64,000 nucleotides of DNA from Tragulus kanchil (lineage: Eukaryota; Chordata; Mammalia; Artiodactyla; Tragulidae). The notes under the pieces were generated by a model. It ran no database searches. It was given only the letters and a program-made list of their open reading frames with translations, and had not been told where the DNA came from. The DNA lies in contig JAIOJX010000004.1 in the NCBI GenBank assembly GCA_022376925.1, forward strand, positions 177,783,501 through 177,847,500. The letters are read 5' to 3'. The translations under genes were made by a program, and so were the position numbers. Below, in pieces: positions 12,701-24,700 of the stretch (the first letter of the stretch is position 1; each line of letters begins with the position of its first letter).

Positions 12701-15700
12701 TGGGCTCTGGCAGCAGCAGTGGAAACACTCTGGGGCTTAACCATGGAAATCCTGGAGGATGAAAAGTGGTGTTCCCACCACAATTCTTTCCAGAAAACAA
12801 CCGGAGAAAAGCACTCAGCACTGTTTCCTATATGACCGCAGACACCGCCAGCGTGTCAGTGTAGGTTGCAGTGAGTTCTCAAGATAGGCGTCCTCGCAAT
12901 AAACTGCTGGTGATGACCAGTGAATCCATCCCAGTCCCCAAAGACTGGACCCTACACTCTCTCTTTTTTGGCGGGGAGGGAGTAGGGCGGGCAGGACACT
13001 TCTATTGGTCTTTCATTTATCTATTTTCATCCATCTTTGTTCTTTGGCCCGTGTGGGCCTCCCATCGCAGTGGCCTCTGTTGTCACAGAGCACTGGCTCT
13101 GGGCGCATGCGCTCCAGAGCTCCGGCTCGGTAACTGGACACATCAGTCCAGCCGCTTCGTGGCACGTGGGATCCTCCCAGGTCAGGGATCGAATCGGCAC
13201 CCCTTGCACTGCAAGGCGGTGTCCTTACCCGCTGGACCACCAGGGAAGCCCCTACACTCTCTTTTAAACTGTGGTTGAGATGAATCCACCATTAAGGCCT
13301 TTTTTTTCATTAGGCCTTTTTGACTTTTCAAATGACTCAATTCTTTCTAATACAAAGCTAGTCAAGCCCTATGTTCATCTGTATACAAATATAAATGCTT
13401 ATGTTTCTTTTATTTTTAAATTAAAAAATTTAACTGCAGTCTAGCTGATTTACAGTATTATATTAGTTTCAAGTGTGTAAAACAATTCACAATGTCTGCA
13501 GATTAGCATCCATTTATAGGTATAAAACATTGGCTATATTTCCTGTGTTGTACAATACAGCCTTGCAGCATATCTCTTTTCTACGTGGTAGTTTATACCT
13601 TTGCTGTTTTTCATATAATGGAGGCTCTTTTCAACACTGCCTCTCTTATCCTCACTGTATTATACTCTCCGCATGGTGACAACTTAGAAATAATGAGGCA
13701 TCGTAGTGCTGAGAATAGTTATATAAAAGGTTCATACTTCAGTCAACTCTTAGTTGAATAAATAACCCAGGACTTTTAGCTGAGTTGATGAGATATGGAA
13801 ATTAATCCAGACAGTTCCTCATATAAACTTTATTTTGGAAAACTGTCTATATCAACATGAACCTTGAAATACAAGCCCTGGATTTACTCCTTACAAATAG
13901 GTTCACTGAAAAAATAAATTTAGAAGAATCTATATTTCCCCACAGAGGACCATAATGCACGTTAGCATATTCAAGCGACTAAGCAGCCTCACAGTGAAGG
14001 CATCTGCTTCGTTTTGTTTAATCAAGTATATATTTCAAACATATTAGGCTAGAGACCTATTAATACCCCATGGGAACACTCTGGAAAATGCTGACTTGGT
14101 CAAGTGTGAGTGAATCCATTTATGAATTAAATGTCAGATAACTCATTCTGTGTGTCAAGGGGAGGGAGGTATGATTGACTGCTTTTTAACAAGGTGCTGT
14201 TAAAAAGATGGGGCTGTCAAGTCCAAGTGAAGACCACGGGCTCAGCTTCCAGGGGGTCATCTCACTGTTAAAAAGATGGGGCTGTCAAGTCCAAGTGAAG
14301 ACCACGGGCTCAGTTTCCAGGGGGTCATCTCACTTCACTGAGGGCTCCACATGTGTTGCTACAAACACACCAGGTATCAGGTATGAGGCAACTCAAGTGA
14401 GAGGGAGGGTGATCTGGTGCACATGGAACCCCACCACGGTAACAACAGTCCACGGAGGACATCCTGATGAGAGCAATCAGGAACGCCGTCCACGCAGAAG
14501 ATGACAAGAGATGGAAATGGAAGAGTATACGTGTGGCATTTCAGCCACAGAATCCACACATCCCTTCTACTGCAGAGGTGGATGGTTAATTGTGTAGAAT
14601 GAAGCACAAACATGGCTGATAGGGCGCCTCAAGTCTTATTGAATGGCTCACAAAATCAGGGAACTTTTTTGCTTAGTTCCAGATTCTGACAGGCAGATCC
14701 ACACAGCAAGTTACCTCTGCTAAACAAGTCACCAGTAATACCAACCCAGGCTCACTCACTCTTGCTAAACTACACTTGTTAACTTGACCGTGAAGGCAGG
14801 TGTGAAGCTGAGTGCTCAACATCCCCCACTCAGAAGTGGACTTCGGGTCTTGGCCGGGGAGACTCGAAATAAACAAGCTCTCCTATCTGCTAATCCCCTA
14901 CATTTCTGAGTGTCCCTCTCTTAATCCAATCAAGTCCCTGTCCAGAAAATCCCCAGAAAGCGTGATTACCTGTGGAGTGAGATTGTGAAGAACCAGCCAG
15001 TAACTAGGACGAACTGAACCACCATCACTCCAGGTAGAGGCTGGAAGCAACCAGAGAAAAGGGTCAGGAAAAATGATCAACAAAGACAGCCCCGCGTGAG
15101 AAACATTTTCACAGGGCCCACACATGCTTCTTCCCTCCTGTTATAAATCCTCTTTTCCCAGAACCTCCCTAGTGGTCCAGTAGCTCAGAATCTACCTTGC
15201 TGTGCAGTGCTTGCTGTGGGGTTTGATCCCTGGTCTGTGAACTAAGATGCCACAGCTAGAGAAAGCCATCACGCTCTAACTACTGAGCCCATGCACTGCA
15301 ACCAAAGATCCTGAATGACCCAACCAAGACCCAACAAAGCCAAATAAATAAATAAATACATTAAAAAAAATCATCCCCGCCTTTCCGCTTCACCCTGACC
15401 TTCTCCATCCCGTCACTCAGCAGCCAGCTCCCTTCTCCTAGACTGTGACCCTGTGCACTCTTGCATCTTATTTCTAAGACACCATTATGCTCCCAGGGTT
15501 TTCATCTTTACTTCGTTAGGACACCAGGAGTTCTTGGGTCCCTATGCCTTAGGCTGACTTCAATTCTCCACTCAGGAGGTACTTTTTCTCTACCCAACCA
15601 CCAGGACTTCCTCTCTTGTGAAGACACGTCTTCAACTGGCTGTGAACACGAGCCCCTTGTGTGGGGACAACGATGCTCCTTCAGGCAGCTGCTTCTCACC

Positions 15701-18700
15701 CGAGGCAAGCCGTGAGTCCTGGGCCCCCCACCCCCTGCCTGAGCGGGGCGCTGTGCTGCTCCAGGGAGATGACGGTTTGGGGGTGGTCAGACCGGGAGGT
15801 GGGCGGGGCAGCGGCGTAGTGTTCCTTGAGGAAATATGGTTTTTCCACATCTTGTTGGAGAGATGAGTGGGGTTGTGTCCTATGGGATCTGGGGACCATG
15901 TTGATTTGTAATCAGGGAACTTTGCTATAAGAAAAGAAAATGGAGAAAAAAAGGTTAGATGCATCACTTTTGTCAACAAACAGGTATATATTTTACATAC
16001 ACACACCGGTAAATATGCACGTTCATAGTCTAAAGAAAGTACATGTTTGAAGAGTACCAAATAATATTGTTCTCTGAGCTTATCAAACATAAACTTTCAA
16101 TGACTATTACTCTGAATTGGTAAATTAACACATGAGCTGAAGAGTTAACGCTTGGATGCTCAGTCATGCCTGACTCTTTGTGACCCCCATGGACTACAGC
16201 CTGCCAGGCTCTTCAGTCCATGGGATTCTCCCGGCAATCCTACTGGAGTGGGCTGCCACTTCCTCCTCCAGAGGATCTTCCCGACTCAGGGACTGAACCT
16301 GCATTGCAGGTGGACTCCTTACTGTCTGAGCCACCAGGGAAGCCCAAAGAGTTAATAATAAAACTCTCCACTGCTTTCTTAACTATATACAACCTGAAAA
16401 GGAAGGTAAATTCCAGGAAAGCATCCTTAAAGCCATCAGTCTTACAGATAACACAGAATGTGAGTCCTGGCAGAACAAAAGCACTTATCCTATAAATACT
16501 TATTGATTGAATGAGAAGTACATTAAAACTTATACTTTTCTTTTTTCTATTTTTTATTCATTTTTACTGCTGTATGGTTGCTTTGCAACATTGTGTTGGC
16601 TTCTACAGCATAGAAAAAGGAATCAGTCATACATATATATTTATATATATTCCCCTCCCTTTTGAATATCCCTTTATTTTGGACCTAGACAATGTTATAC
16701 AGAGTGAAGTAAGCCAGAAAGAGAAAAACAAATACCGTATATTAACGCGTATGTGGAAACTAGAAAAATGGTACAAAGGACCCTATTTGCACAGCAGAAA
16801 GAGACACAGATATTGAGAACAAACGTATGAATGCCAAGGGATACTTGGGTAGAGTGGGATGAATTTGGAATTGGGATTGATATATGTACACTGTTGATGC
16901 TTTGTATAAAATAGATGACTACTGGGAACATACTGTAGAGCACGGGGAACGCTACTTAATCCATTCTCAAAACTACCGAAACTGTCTTGGCCTTCATCTT
17001 TACACCCAGTAACAGCGAGGCACTATACTGAATATCTATTCAAATTATGTTATAAATTGAAACATCAACGTGTTTGTGTGCTCATTCGTGCACAACTCTG
17101 TGACCCCATGGACTGTAGTCCACCGGGCTCCTCTGTCCATGGAATTCTCCAGGCAAGAATACTGGGGTGGGTAGCAGGGATTGAACCTGCATCTCTGCAT
17201 TGCAGGCAGTTTCTTTACTGTCTGAGAAGATGAACTTCCTAAACCACAATCCTGATTGAATTATACTTTTCTTGATCCAGAATATTGGACAGCAACAGTC
17301 AAAAGAGATTTTAAAAATACAATCAACAGATATTCACTGAGGGCTTACTTCCCTATAGGGCCCTAAATCAGTGTTCTGGGTAAACAGTTATTCTCAAGAA
17401 CTTCATCGAGAATTTCAAGACAGAACAGATGTACAACAGAGTTGGTAACCCCAGGCAACATCATGTATGTTCAATACACCTCCGGAGTGGAAAGACAATG
17501 CTGGGCTGTCAGCAAAGACTTTGCCAAGACAAGTCTTGAAGGACTGATATAAATGGATGGGCTCAGCTAGACTGGAAAACATTAACCAGGGTTCAACTTT
17601 AACTCTCTCTGTACCAAACATTATTTCCCGCAATATGGCCGAACAACATTTCCCAGGGGCAGAGAGGCAGAGCAGACTATACAGGTCAGCTGGGGGCTGA
17701 CGCAGTTTTAGATGTCAGTTTTTGCAGCAGATTCAGCAAGTAGTGCTGAAAAGAGGGTCAGAACCTGGGTGACAGCACAGAGAACAGAAGAGAAGAAATG
17801 GACGTGAGAGAGAAGCCAGCAGTGGAGAGGCATCATGAATCCTGGATCCAGTAAGGGAGGGAGATGGGAAAGAGTCTCCCATCTCTCCTCCTCAGGAGGT
17901 GAGGGAAGGGCTGCTGTGACGAGGTGAAGCGTGACAGCTTCACGGGCAGCAGGAGTTTAGGGTGGAGGGTGGAGGTGCGCAGGCACACGTTCAGTTTTAA
18001 ACAAGGCCAGGTGATGCTTGGGCTACCTCTCAGGTGATCATCTGCTTGTAAACGAAAGATACAACAGAACTGTGGGCAATTACAGGAATAAAAGAGGTAA
18101 AAACGAACTCTTCCTTGTAAAGGTGTAAGTCTTAGGTCTTAAGTTCTACACTGGTGCCTCATAAAAACTGGATACATGGGACTTCACTGGGAGTCTAGTG
18201 GTTAAGACTCTGAGCTTCCATCACAGGGAGCGTGGGTTAGATACTCCATCAGGGAACTAAGATCCCACATGCCACATGGTATAGCCAAAAACAAAAAATA
18301 AACTGAACTATGGACTTTGGGTGAATGAGCTGTCACTGCAGATTCATCAGTTGTGACAAACACACTGCTCTGGTCAAGGCCTATGAAAGCATGTCGGAGG
18401 GTGGTGGTAGAAATGTGGACGGTGGAGCCAGCTCCTTTACACACTCACTCAGGCCGGAGGCAAAGTCTATCAGCTCTTTGAATCTCAGCTTCTTCATGTA
18501 AAAAATGGGATAACTGACAGAACAGATGTAAAACAGAGTTGGTAACCCCAGGCAACATCATGTATGTTCAATACACCTCCGGAGTGGAAAGACAATGCTG
18601 GGCTGTCAGCAAAGACTTTGCCAAGACAAGTCTTGAAGGACTGATATAAATGGATGGGCTCAGCTAGACTGGAAAACATTAACCAGGGTTCAACTTTAAC

Positions 18701-21700
18701 TCTCTCTGTACCAAACATTATTTCCCGCAATATGGCCGAACAACATTTCCCAGGGGCAGAGAGGCAGAGCAGACTATACAGGTCAGCTGGGGGCTGACGC
18801 AGTTTTAGATGTCAGTTTTTGCAGCAGATTCAGCAAGTAGTGCTGAAAAGAGGGTCAGAACCTGGGTGACAGCACAGAGAACAGAAGAGAAGAAATGGAC
18901 GTGAGAGAGAAGCCAGCAGTGGAGAGGCATCATGAATCCTGGATCCAGTAAGGGAGGGAGATGGGAAAGAGTCTCCCATCTCTCCTCCTCAGGAGGTGAG
19001 GGAAGGGCTGCTGTGACGAGGTGAAGCGTGACAGCTTCACGGGCAGCAGGAGTTTAGGGTGGAGGGTGGAGGTGCGCAGGCACACGTTCAGTTTTAAACA
19101 AGGCCAGGTGATGCTTGGGCTACCTCTCAGGTGATCATCTGCTTGTAAACGAAAGATACAACAGAACTGTGGGCAATTACAGGAATAAAAGAGGTAAAAA
19201 CGAACTCTTCCTTGTAAAGGTGTAAGTCTTAGGTCTTAAGTTCTACACTGGTGCCTCATAAAAACTGGATACATGGGACTTCACTGGGAGTCTAGTGGTT
19301 AAGACTCTGAGCTTCCATCACAGGGAGCGTGGGTTAGATACTCCATCAGGGAACTAAGATCCCACATGCCACATGGTATAGCCAAAAACAAAAAATAAAC
19401 TGAACTATGGACTTTGGGTGAATGAGCTGTCACTGCAGATTCATCAGTTGTGACAAACACACTGCTCTGGTCAAGGCCTATGAAAGCATGTCGGAGGGTG
19501 GTGGTAGAAATGTGGACGGTGGAGCCAGCTCCTTTACACACTCACTCAGGCCGGAGGCAAAGTCTATCAGCTCTTTGAATCTCAGCTTCTTCATGTAAAA
19601 AATGGGATAACCGCAGGACCTTCCCCACAGACACTGGTGAAGCTAAGATAAGAGCTCATGCTGAAGGCTCAGCATGCTACCTGGTCTGCAGGAGCATTCA
19701 GTACATGAGGTTATTGTTGTCCTATCGATATGACACAGAAGTGGAGAGAAAAAGAAGGCAATCTGAAAGGCCATTAACCTGCCGTGTCTTAGCAGGTAGC
19801 TAAGGATTTGTTTTATTTGCATCTGCCTGGACAACAGCAGAAGCCTTAATGACTTTAATGGCATAAAGTCCAACTTTTGCAAGACCAATGTGTTTATTAC
19901 TAATTGGTTTAACAATCTGTAAGGCACTGTGTTAGATAAGTGACTTCAAAGGCTTTCCAAAATTTCCATTGCCGCTGTCTTAAAAAAAAAAGCAAAACAC
20001 ACCCACATACACACACAAGGAGCTCAGCAAATGTTACTGGTAGAATTAACCAAGGTCCTCTTTCTTTTTTTCCCCTTGGCCATCTGCCCTTAGCCTCTGT
20101 CTGTAAGTGGAAGAATTTCTAGAGAAAAGCAAGCTCTCACTGGCTACCTTAGGAACAACAAGCTGGACTTAGCTGGTTCTCCCCATGGGCCGTGATTTTC
20201 TTGGCAGACTGGCGAGGAGAAAAACACTTGTGTCATCAGGACAGAAGCTCTGTCCTCTCAACACTGGCAGCTCCCTGCAATTATGTCACCATCGGCCTTG
20301 GTCCTAAAGCTGTCTTCGTCCCATCCTCCCTCTGGGAGCCTGCAGGCTCCCCCAAGGACGCGGTCGATACAAGAGGTATATCTCCCTCCACTCCATGCTG
20401 ACCTATGCTGCTCAACTGCTATAAAGGCATTTATTCCTTAAGAAATAAATGCCAGTGTCCTTTGTGAAAGGCCACCTGATGGGAAAGCGCTAGCCGAGGA
20501 GGAGAAATGGGTCACAGGCCTACCTGAAGTGCTATGAACGTTGGTAAAGGAGTTGTCAGAGGCACTGTAGGGCCAGGCACCAGGTGAAGGCAGCGAGGTG
20601 TTGAGGGAAGAATTAGACCCTTTGGATGACAAATGGAGAACAAGGGGAAAATAATGCAGATAAGCATCAGTGTACCAGTCAAATTTTGAAGTATTTCATT
20701 TAACCTTTGATAAAAGGAAGGACAAACTAAATCTAAAAAATAAATGTGAAAACCTGCGTAGTCCTATGCCTCCTGGTTAAACTGTCAGACACTGGAGAGT
20801 ACAAATGAAGCCAGAGACAGCCAAAGAGGAAAATGCCAGGTGCTAGATACACAGAAGGGGTGTTCAGTTCCGCACCTGTGGTGTTATCCCGCAGAAGTTG
20901 GTGGTCCGTATCTACAATGGGAGACGTGGCTGTACCCCCCAGCACACTTCCTGGGGTGACATAGGGGTCAGATTCAGGGTCAATGTTTTGGATACCTTTC
21001 CATGGCACTCCTGGTTGGAATTCTGAGACAAGAAGAACAAATATTATTAGATCGAGGTAGCAAATTGTTCAAAATGCAGTAAACTCATTTTTTGATATAA
21101 GAAATCAGTCTGTGAAAGTCTAAATTCTGCAGCTACTTTATATCAGATTTTCATCATTAAAAAAAAGCCCAACCCTCAGCTGAGCACACGACGCTCTGCC
21201 AGCAGCACCCTGTGGCCACATGTCCATCTTCCTCTCTCTGTGCTTGTGAACTCGACGTCAGGGACCATGAGGGTCTGCGGCAGACTTGCTCCTGCTTCCT
21301 GCTTCTAGGCAAATTCAGGCCCGAGGGCAGGGAACTAGGACTGAAGAGTGTGGTGCTCATGGCAACAGTTGTGGGGGCACCAAGGACAAAAGCTGGGAGA
21401 ACTACTGGGCTGGAGAGGAGACACTTCTTTATCTCAGTGGAAACTGGCTCAGATGCACCCAGAAAATACAAATGACAGCTACTCATGGACTGTCTAGGGA
21501 CAATCAGCAGGAATAACTTGGTTTATCATGAGAAGGCCTAGAATATATGTAAATGTTTACAATTTTTTATTGGTTACTTGAAATCATATTTAAAACTATA
21601 TGACAGAATTAATAAACTTTTACCTTCCTAATCATGAGGAGGGAGGACGGTATGTAGTATGTATGAATAATACATATAATATAAACTATACATGTTTAAA

Positions 21701-24700
21701 GCACAAATACAGAAAGAGGTTTAGGACGCCAAACAAACTCATTTTTATTTTGGCATTAATAAATTTAAGAATTCTTCTGTAATGAAAATAGAATACATCT
21801 AGGGCTTCCCCTGTTGGTCCAGTGGGTAAGGACACCGCCTTGCAGTGCAAGGGGCGCCGGTTCGATCCCTGGCCTGGGAAGATTCCACGTGCCGCGGAGT
21901 GGCTGGACCGATGTGTCCAATTACCGAGCTGGAGCTCTGGCGCGCGTGCGCCCAGAGCCGGTGCTCTGCGACGACAGAGGCCACTGCGATGGGAGGCCCA
22001 CAGGAGCCAAAGAACAAAGACGGATGAAAATGGAGAAATGAAAGACCAATAGAAGTGGCCCGCCCATCCCCTCCCTCTCCACCCCAAAAAGGATAAATAA
22101 ATAAAAATTAAAAAAAAAAAATGATTACATCTAACAGAATAAAGAGAGAAAAAAACAGCAAACGGTCTCACTGCACTCACTACTGCATTCCTAGAACCTG
22201 GTAATAAATACTTGATTAATAAAAGACTCATCAATTCATTGGTCATTTCAGAAGAATCCAGGTTACAAAGCCTCCTTTGCAGGGATGAATGCCTAGTCTT
22301 GGCTCCAAAGTCCCCTTCTTTCACCCCCAGACTGCACACCACTGACCATTCGGCCCACCCGTGACCGTGCACAGTAACTTGTTTTGTGGGTGGTCAGCAT
22401 CTACCTATCTTCCTGACCAAACTCTACAGAGACCACCTCCTCCTGGCTCTCCCATGAAAATGTGCTATCGTTCTGCAGCACAGCAGAAAATAATTATCGG
22501 ATGAAAAAGAAATCAAAGTGGCCTTAGGTGGTCAAAGCAATCTGTTCAGAACCTGAAATTAACAATTATAAAGCAAATGACAGCTACTCATGGACTGTCT
22601 AGGGACAATCAGCAGGAATAACTTGGTTTATCATGAGAAGGCCTAGAATATATGTAAATGTTTACAATTTTTTATTGGTTACTTGAAATCATATTTAAAA
22701 CTATATGACAGAATTAATAAACTTTTACCTTCCTAATCATGAGGAGGGAGGACGGTATGTAGTATGTATGAATAATACATATAATATAAACTATACATGT
22801 TTAAAGCACAAATACAGAAAGAGGTTTAGGACGCCAAACAAACTCATTTTTATTTTGGCATTAATAAATTTAAGAATTCTTCTGTAATGAAAATAGAATA
22901 CATCTAGGGCTTCCCCTGTTGGTCCAGTGGGTAAGGACACCGCCTTGCAGTGCAAGGGGCGCCGGTTCGATCCCTGGCCTGGGAAGATTCCACGTGCCGC
23001 GGAGTGGCTGGACCGATGTGTCCAATTACCGAGCTGGAGCTCTGGCGCGCGTGCGCCCAGAGCCGGTGCTCTGCGACGACAGAGGCCACTGCGATGGGAG
23101 GCCCACAGGAGCCAAAGAACAAAGACGGATGAAAATGGAGAAATGAAAGACCAATAGAAGTGGCCCGCCCATCCCCCTCCCTTTCCCATCCCCCCAAAAA
23201 GGATAAATAAATAAAAATTAAAAAAAAAAAATGATTACATCTAACAGAATAAAGAGAGAAAAAAACAGCAAACGGTCTCACTGCACTCACTACTGCATTC
23301 CTAGAACCTGGTAATAAATACTTGATTAATAAAAGACTCATCAATTCATTGGTCATTTCAGAAGAATCCAGGTTACAAAGCCTCCTTTGCAGGGATGAAT
23401 GCCTAGTCTTGGCTCCAAAGTCCCCTTCTTTCACCCCCAGACTGCACACCACTGACCATTCGGCCCACCCGTGACCGTGCACAGTAACTTGTTTTGTGGG
23501 TGGTCAGCATCTACCCTATCTTCCTGACCAAACTCTACAGAGACCACCTCCTCCTGGCTCTCCCATGAAAATGTGCTATCGTTCTGCAGCACAGCAGAAA
23601 ATAATTATCGGATGAAAAAAGAAATCAAAGTGAGCGCCTTAGTCAAGTGGGTGGCAAAAGCAATCTGTTCAGAACCTGAAATTAACAATTATAAAGCAAA
23701 TGATACTCCAGAAAAAAATAAATAAGTAAAACCATTTCCCGGACAGTACCTGGAGGCCAACTGGCATTGCTGGATTTACTTCCGATTTTATTTGTTGGTG
23801 GAGATTTGGCAGGTAACCAGCTATCACCAGCAGGACCCGTATGGCCACCCAGCGTGTCACCTGGGATGATATCAAACTGGTTGTATGGTGACCCTCCTCG
23901 GGTCTTACCAGGGGCCACGATAGCGCCTGAGAAAAAAAGAGAGGAAAGGGGTTCGCAGTGGAAAGGACTCCTGCAAACAGAACTTGATGAGCTTTCACTC
24001 AGAGAATTCACAGTCTCCAGTATCCGGTCCTGGAGGGAGAGGCCACACTTGAAAGGCGGGGCCTGAGTAGTCAGCAGGATGACTACGACCATTCAGCTCA
24101 CCTTTCCAGCCCCACAGTCTGCGTTTCTGCACACAGCACGCTGTTCTCATTTCTGAGTATCCCTTTCAGTTTAGAATTCCGTGGCCTCAAGAAATTAACT
24201 TTAGAAATGTTTATAAGCTATGAATCACACCACCATCCCCACTGTCTCTACACGCATGACTCAAGAATGAGGAACTGAAAAAATAATCAACAGTCTGCGG
24301 CACATGAAAGGGTTTTTAACTGCATTTCCACTGACACCAACCCACCCAAGTCCTTAAGTGCCAATCAGGCCTCGTTTAGCTGGAAGAAGCAGAGTAAACA
24401 GAGGGAGCCTGCTGGAGAGAAAAGCTTCTGCAGTTGCTCTAAATTCCAGAGCAGTGAGCCCGTGTGCCCGCCAACGGTTGCTGCTAGCTCAGGACCAGCA
24501 TGAACCCTGCAGCTCTGAGATCCTTGGCCCTGCACACGAAGAACAGCAAATCCTTTGTAAAATGGCTCTCCTCGGGGCCTTTAAGGGGTTTTGTTCCTGC
24601 CCTCTTCATGCTGGGAGGTAGGAAAAAATAGTTAAAGGCTTAATAGTTCCCTAAACTAACAAAAATGAGCCTCCTGAGCTTTACCTGCTGTATTTATTGT

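Larger units (their letters stand above)
10793..14969 (-). other. TNRC6B intron with duplication 3, SINE and L1 pieces
   Basis: Contains the 10979/12055 duplication, a SINE with a truncated twin, an L1 3' fragment near 13.4-13.65 kb and the 68-bp duplication. Nothing recognised at 13.7-14.19 or 14.34-14.97 kb. Confidence 0.85.
17419..19611. repeat. Tandem duplication 4 (~1.10 kb x 2), intron
   Basis: Copy 1 is 17419-18514 and copy 2 is 18516-19611, period 1097. Nearly perfect; the visible substitution (gtacaac versus gtaaaac) is close to the junction. Each copy carries one short plus-strand SINE. Confidence 0.97.
15925..20523 (-). other. TNRC6B intron with Bov-tA SINEs, L1 and duplication 4
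   Basis: Holds two Bov-tA-type SINEs, an L1 piece in mixed orientation and the 17419/18516 duplication. The stretch 19.61-20.52 kb shows nothing I recognise. Confidence 0.85.
21469..23703. repeat. Tandem duplication 5 (~1.11 kb x 2), intron
   Basis: Copy 1 is 21469-22580 and copy 2 is 22574-23703, period 1105. The copies share a 7-base microhomology (caaatga) at the junction. Each contains a full plus-strand SINE. Differences are homopolymer indels near the SINE tail and near the ends. Confidence 0.97.

Noticed and set aside
21802..21900. tRNA gene at the SINE heads
   Set aside because: A and B boxes are present, but the sequence is the degenerate tRNA-like head of a SINE with a long non-tRNA body and A-tail.
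21686..22372. 228-codon minus-strand ORF
   Set aside because: It runs through the antisense of a SINE and its A-tail; an artefact of the repeat.
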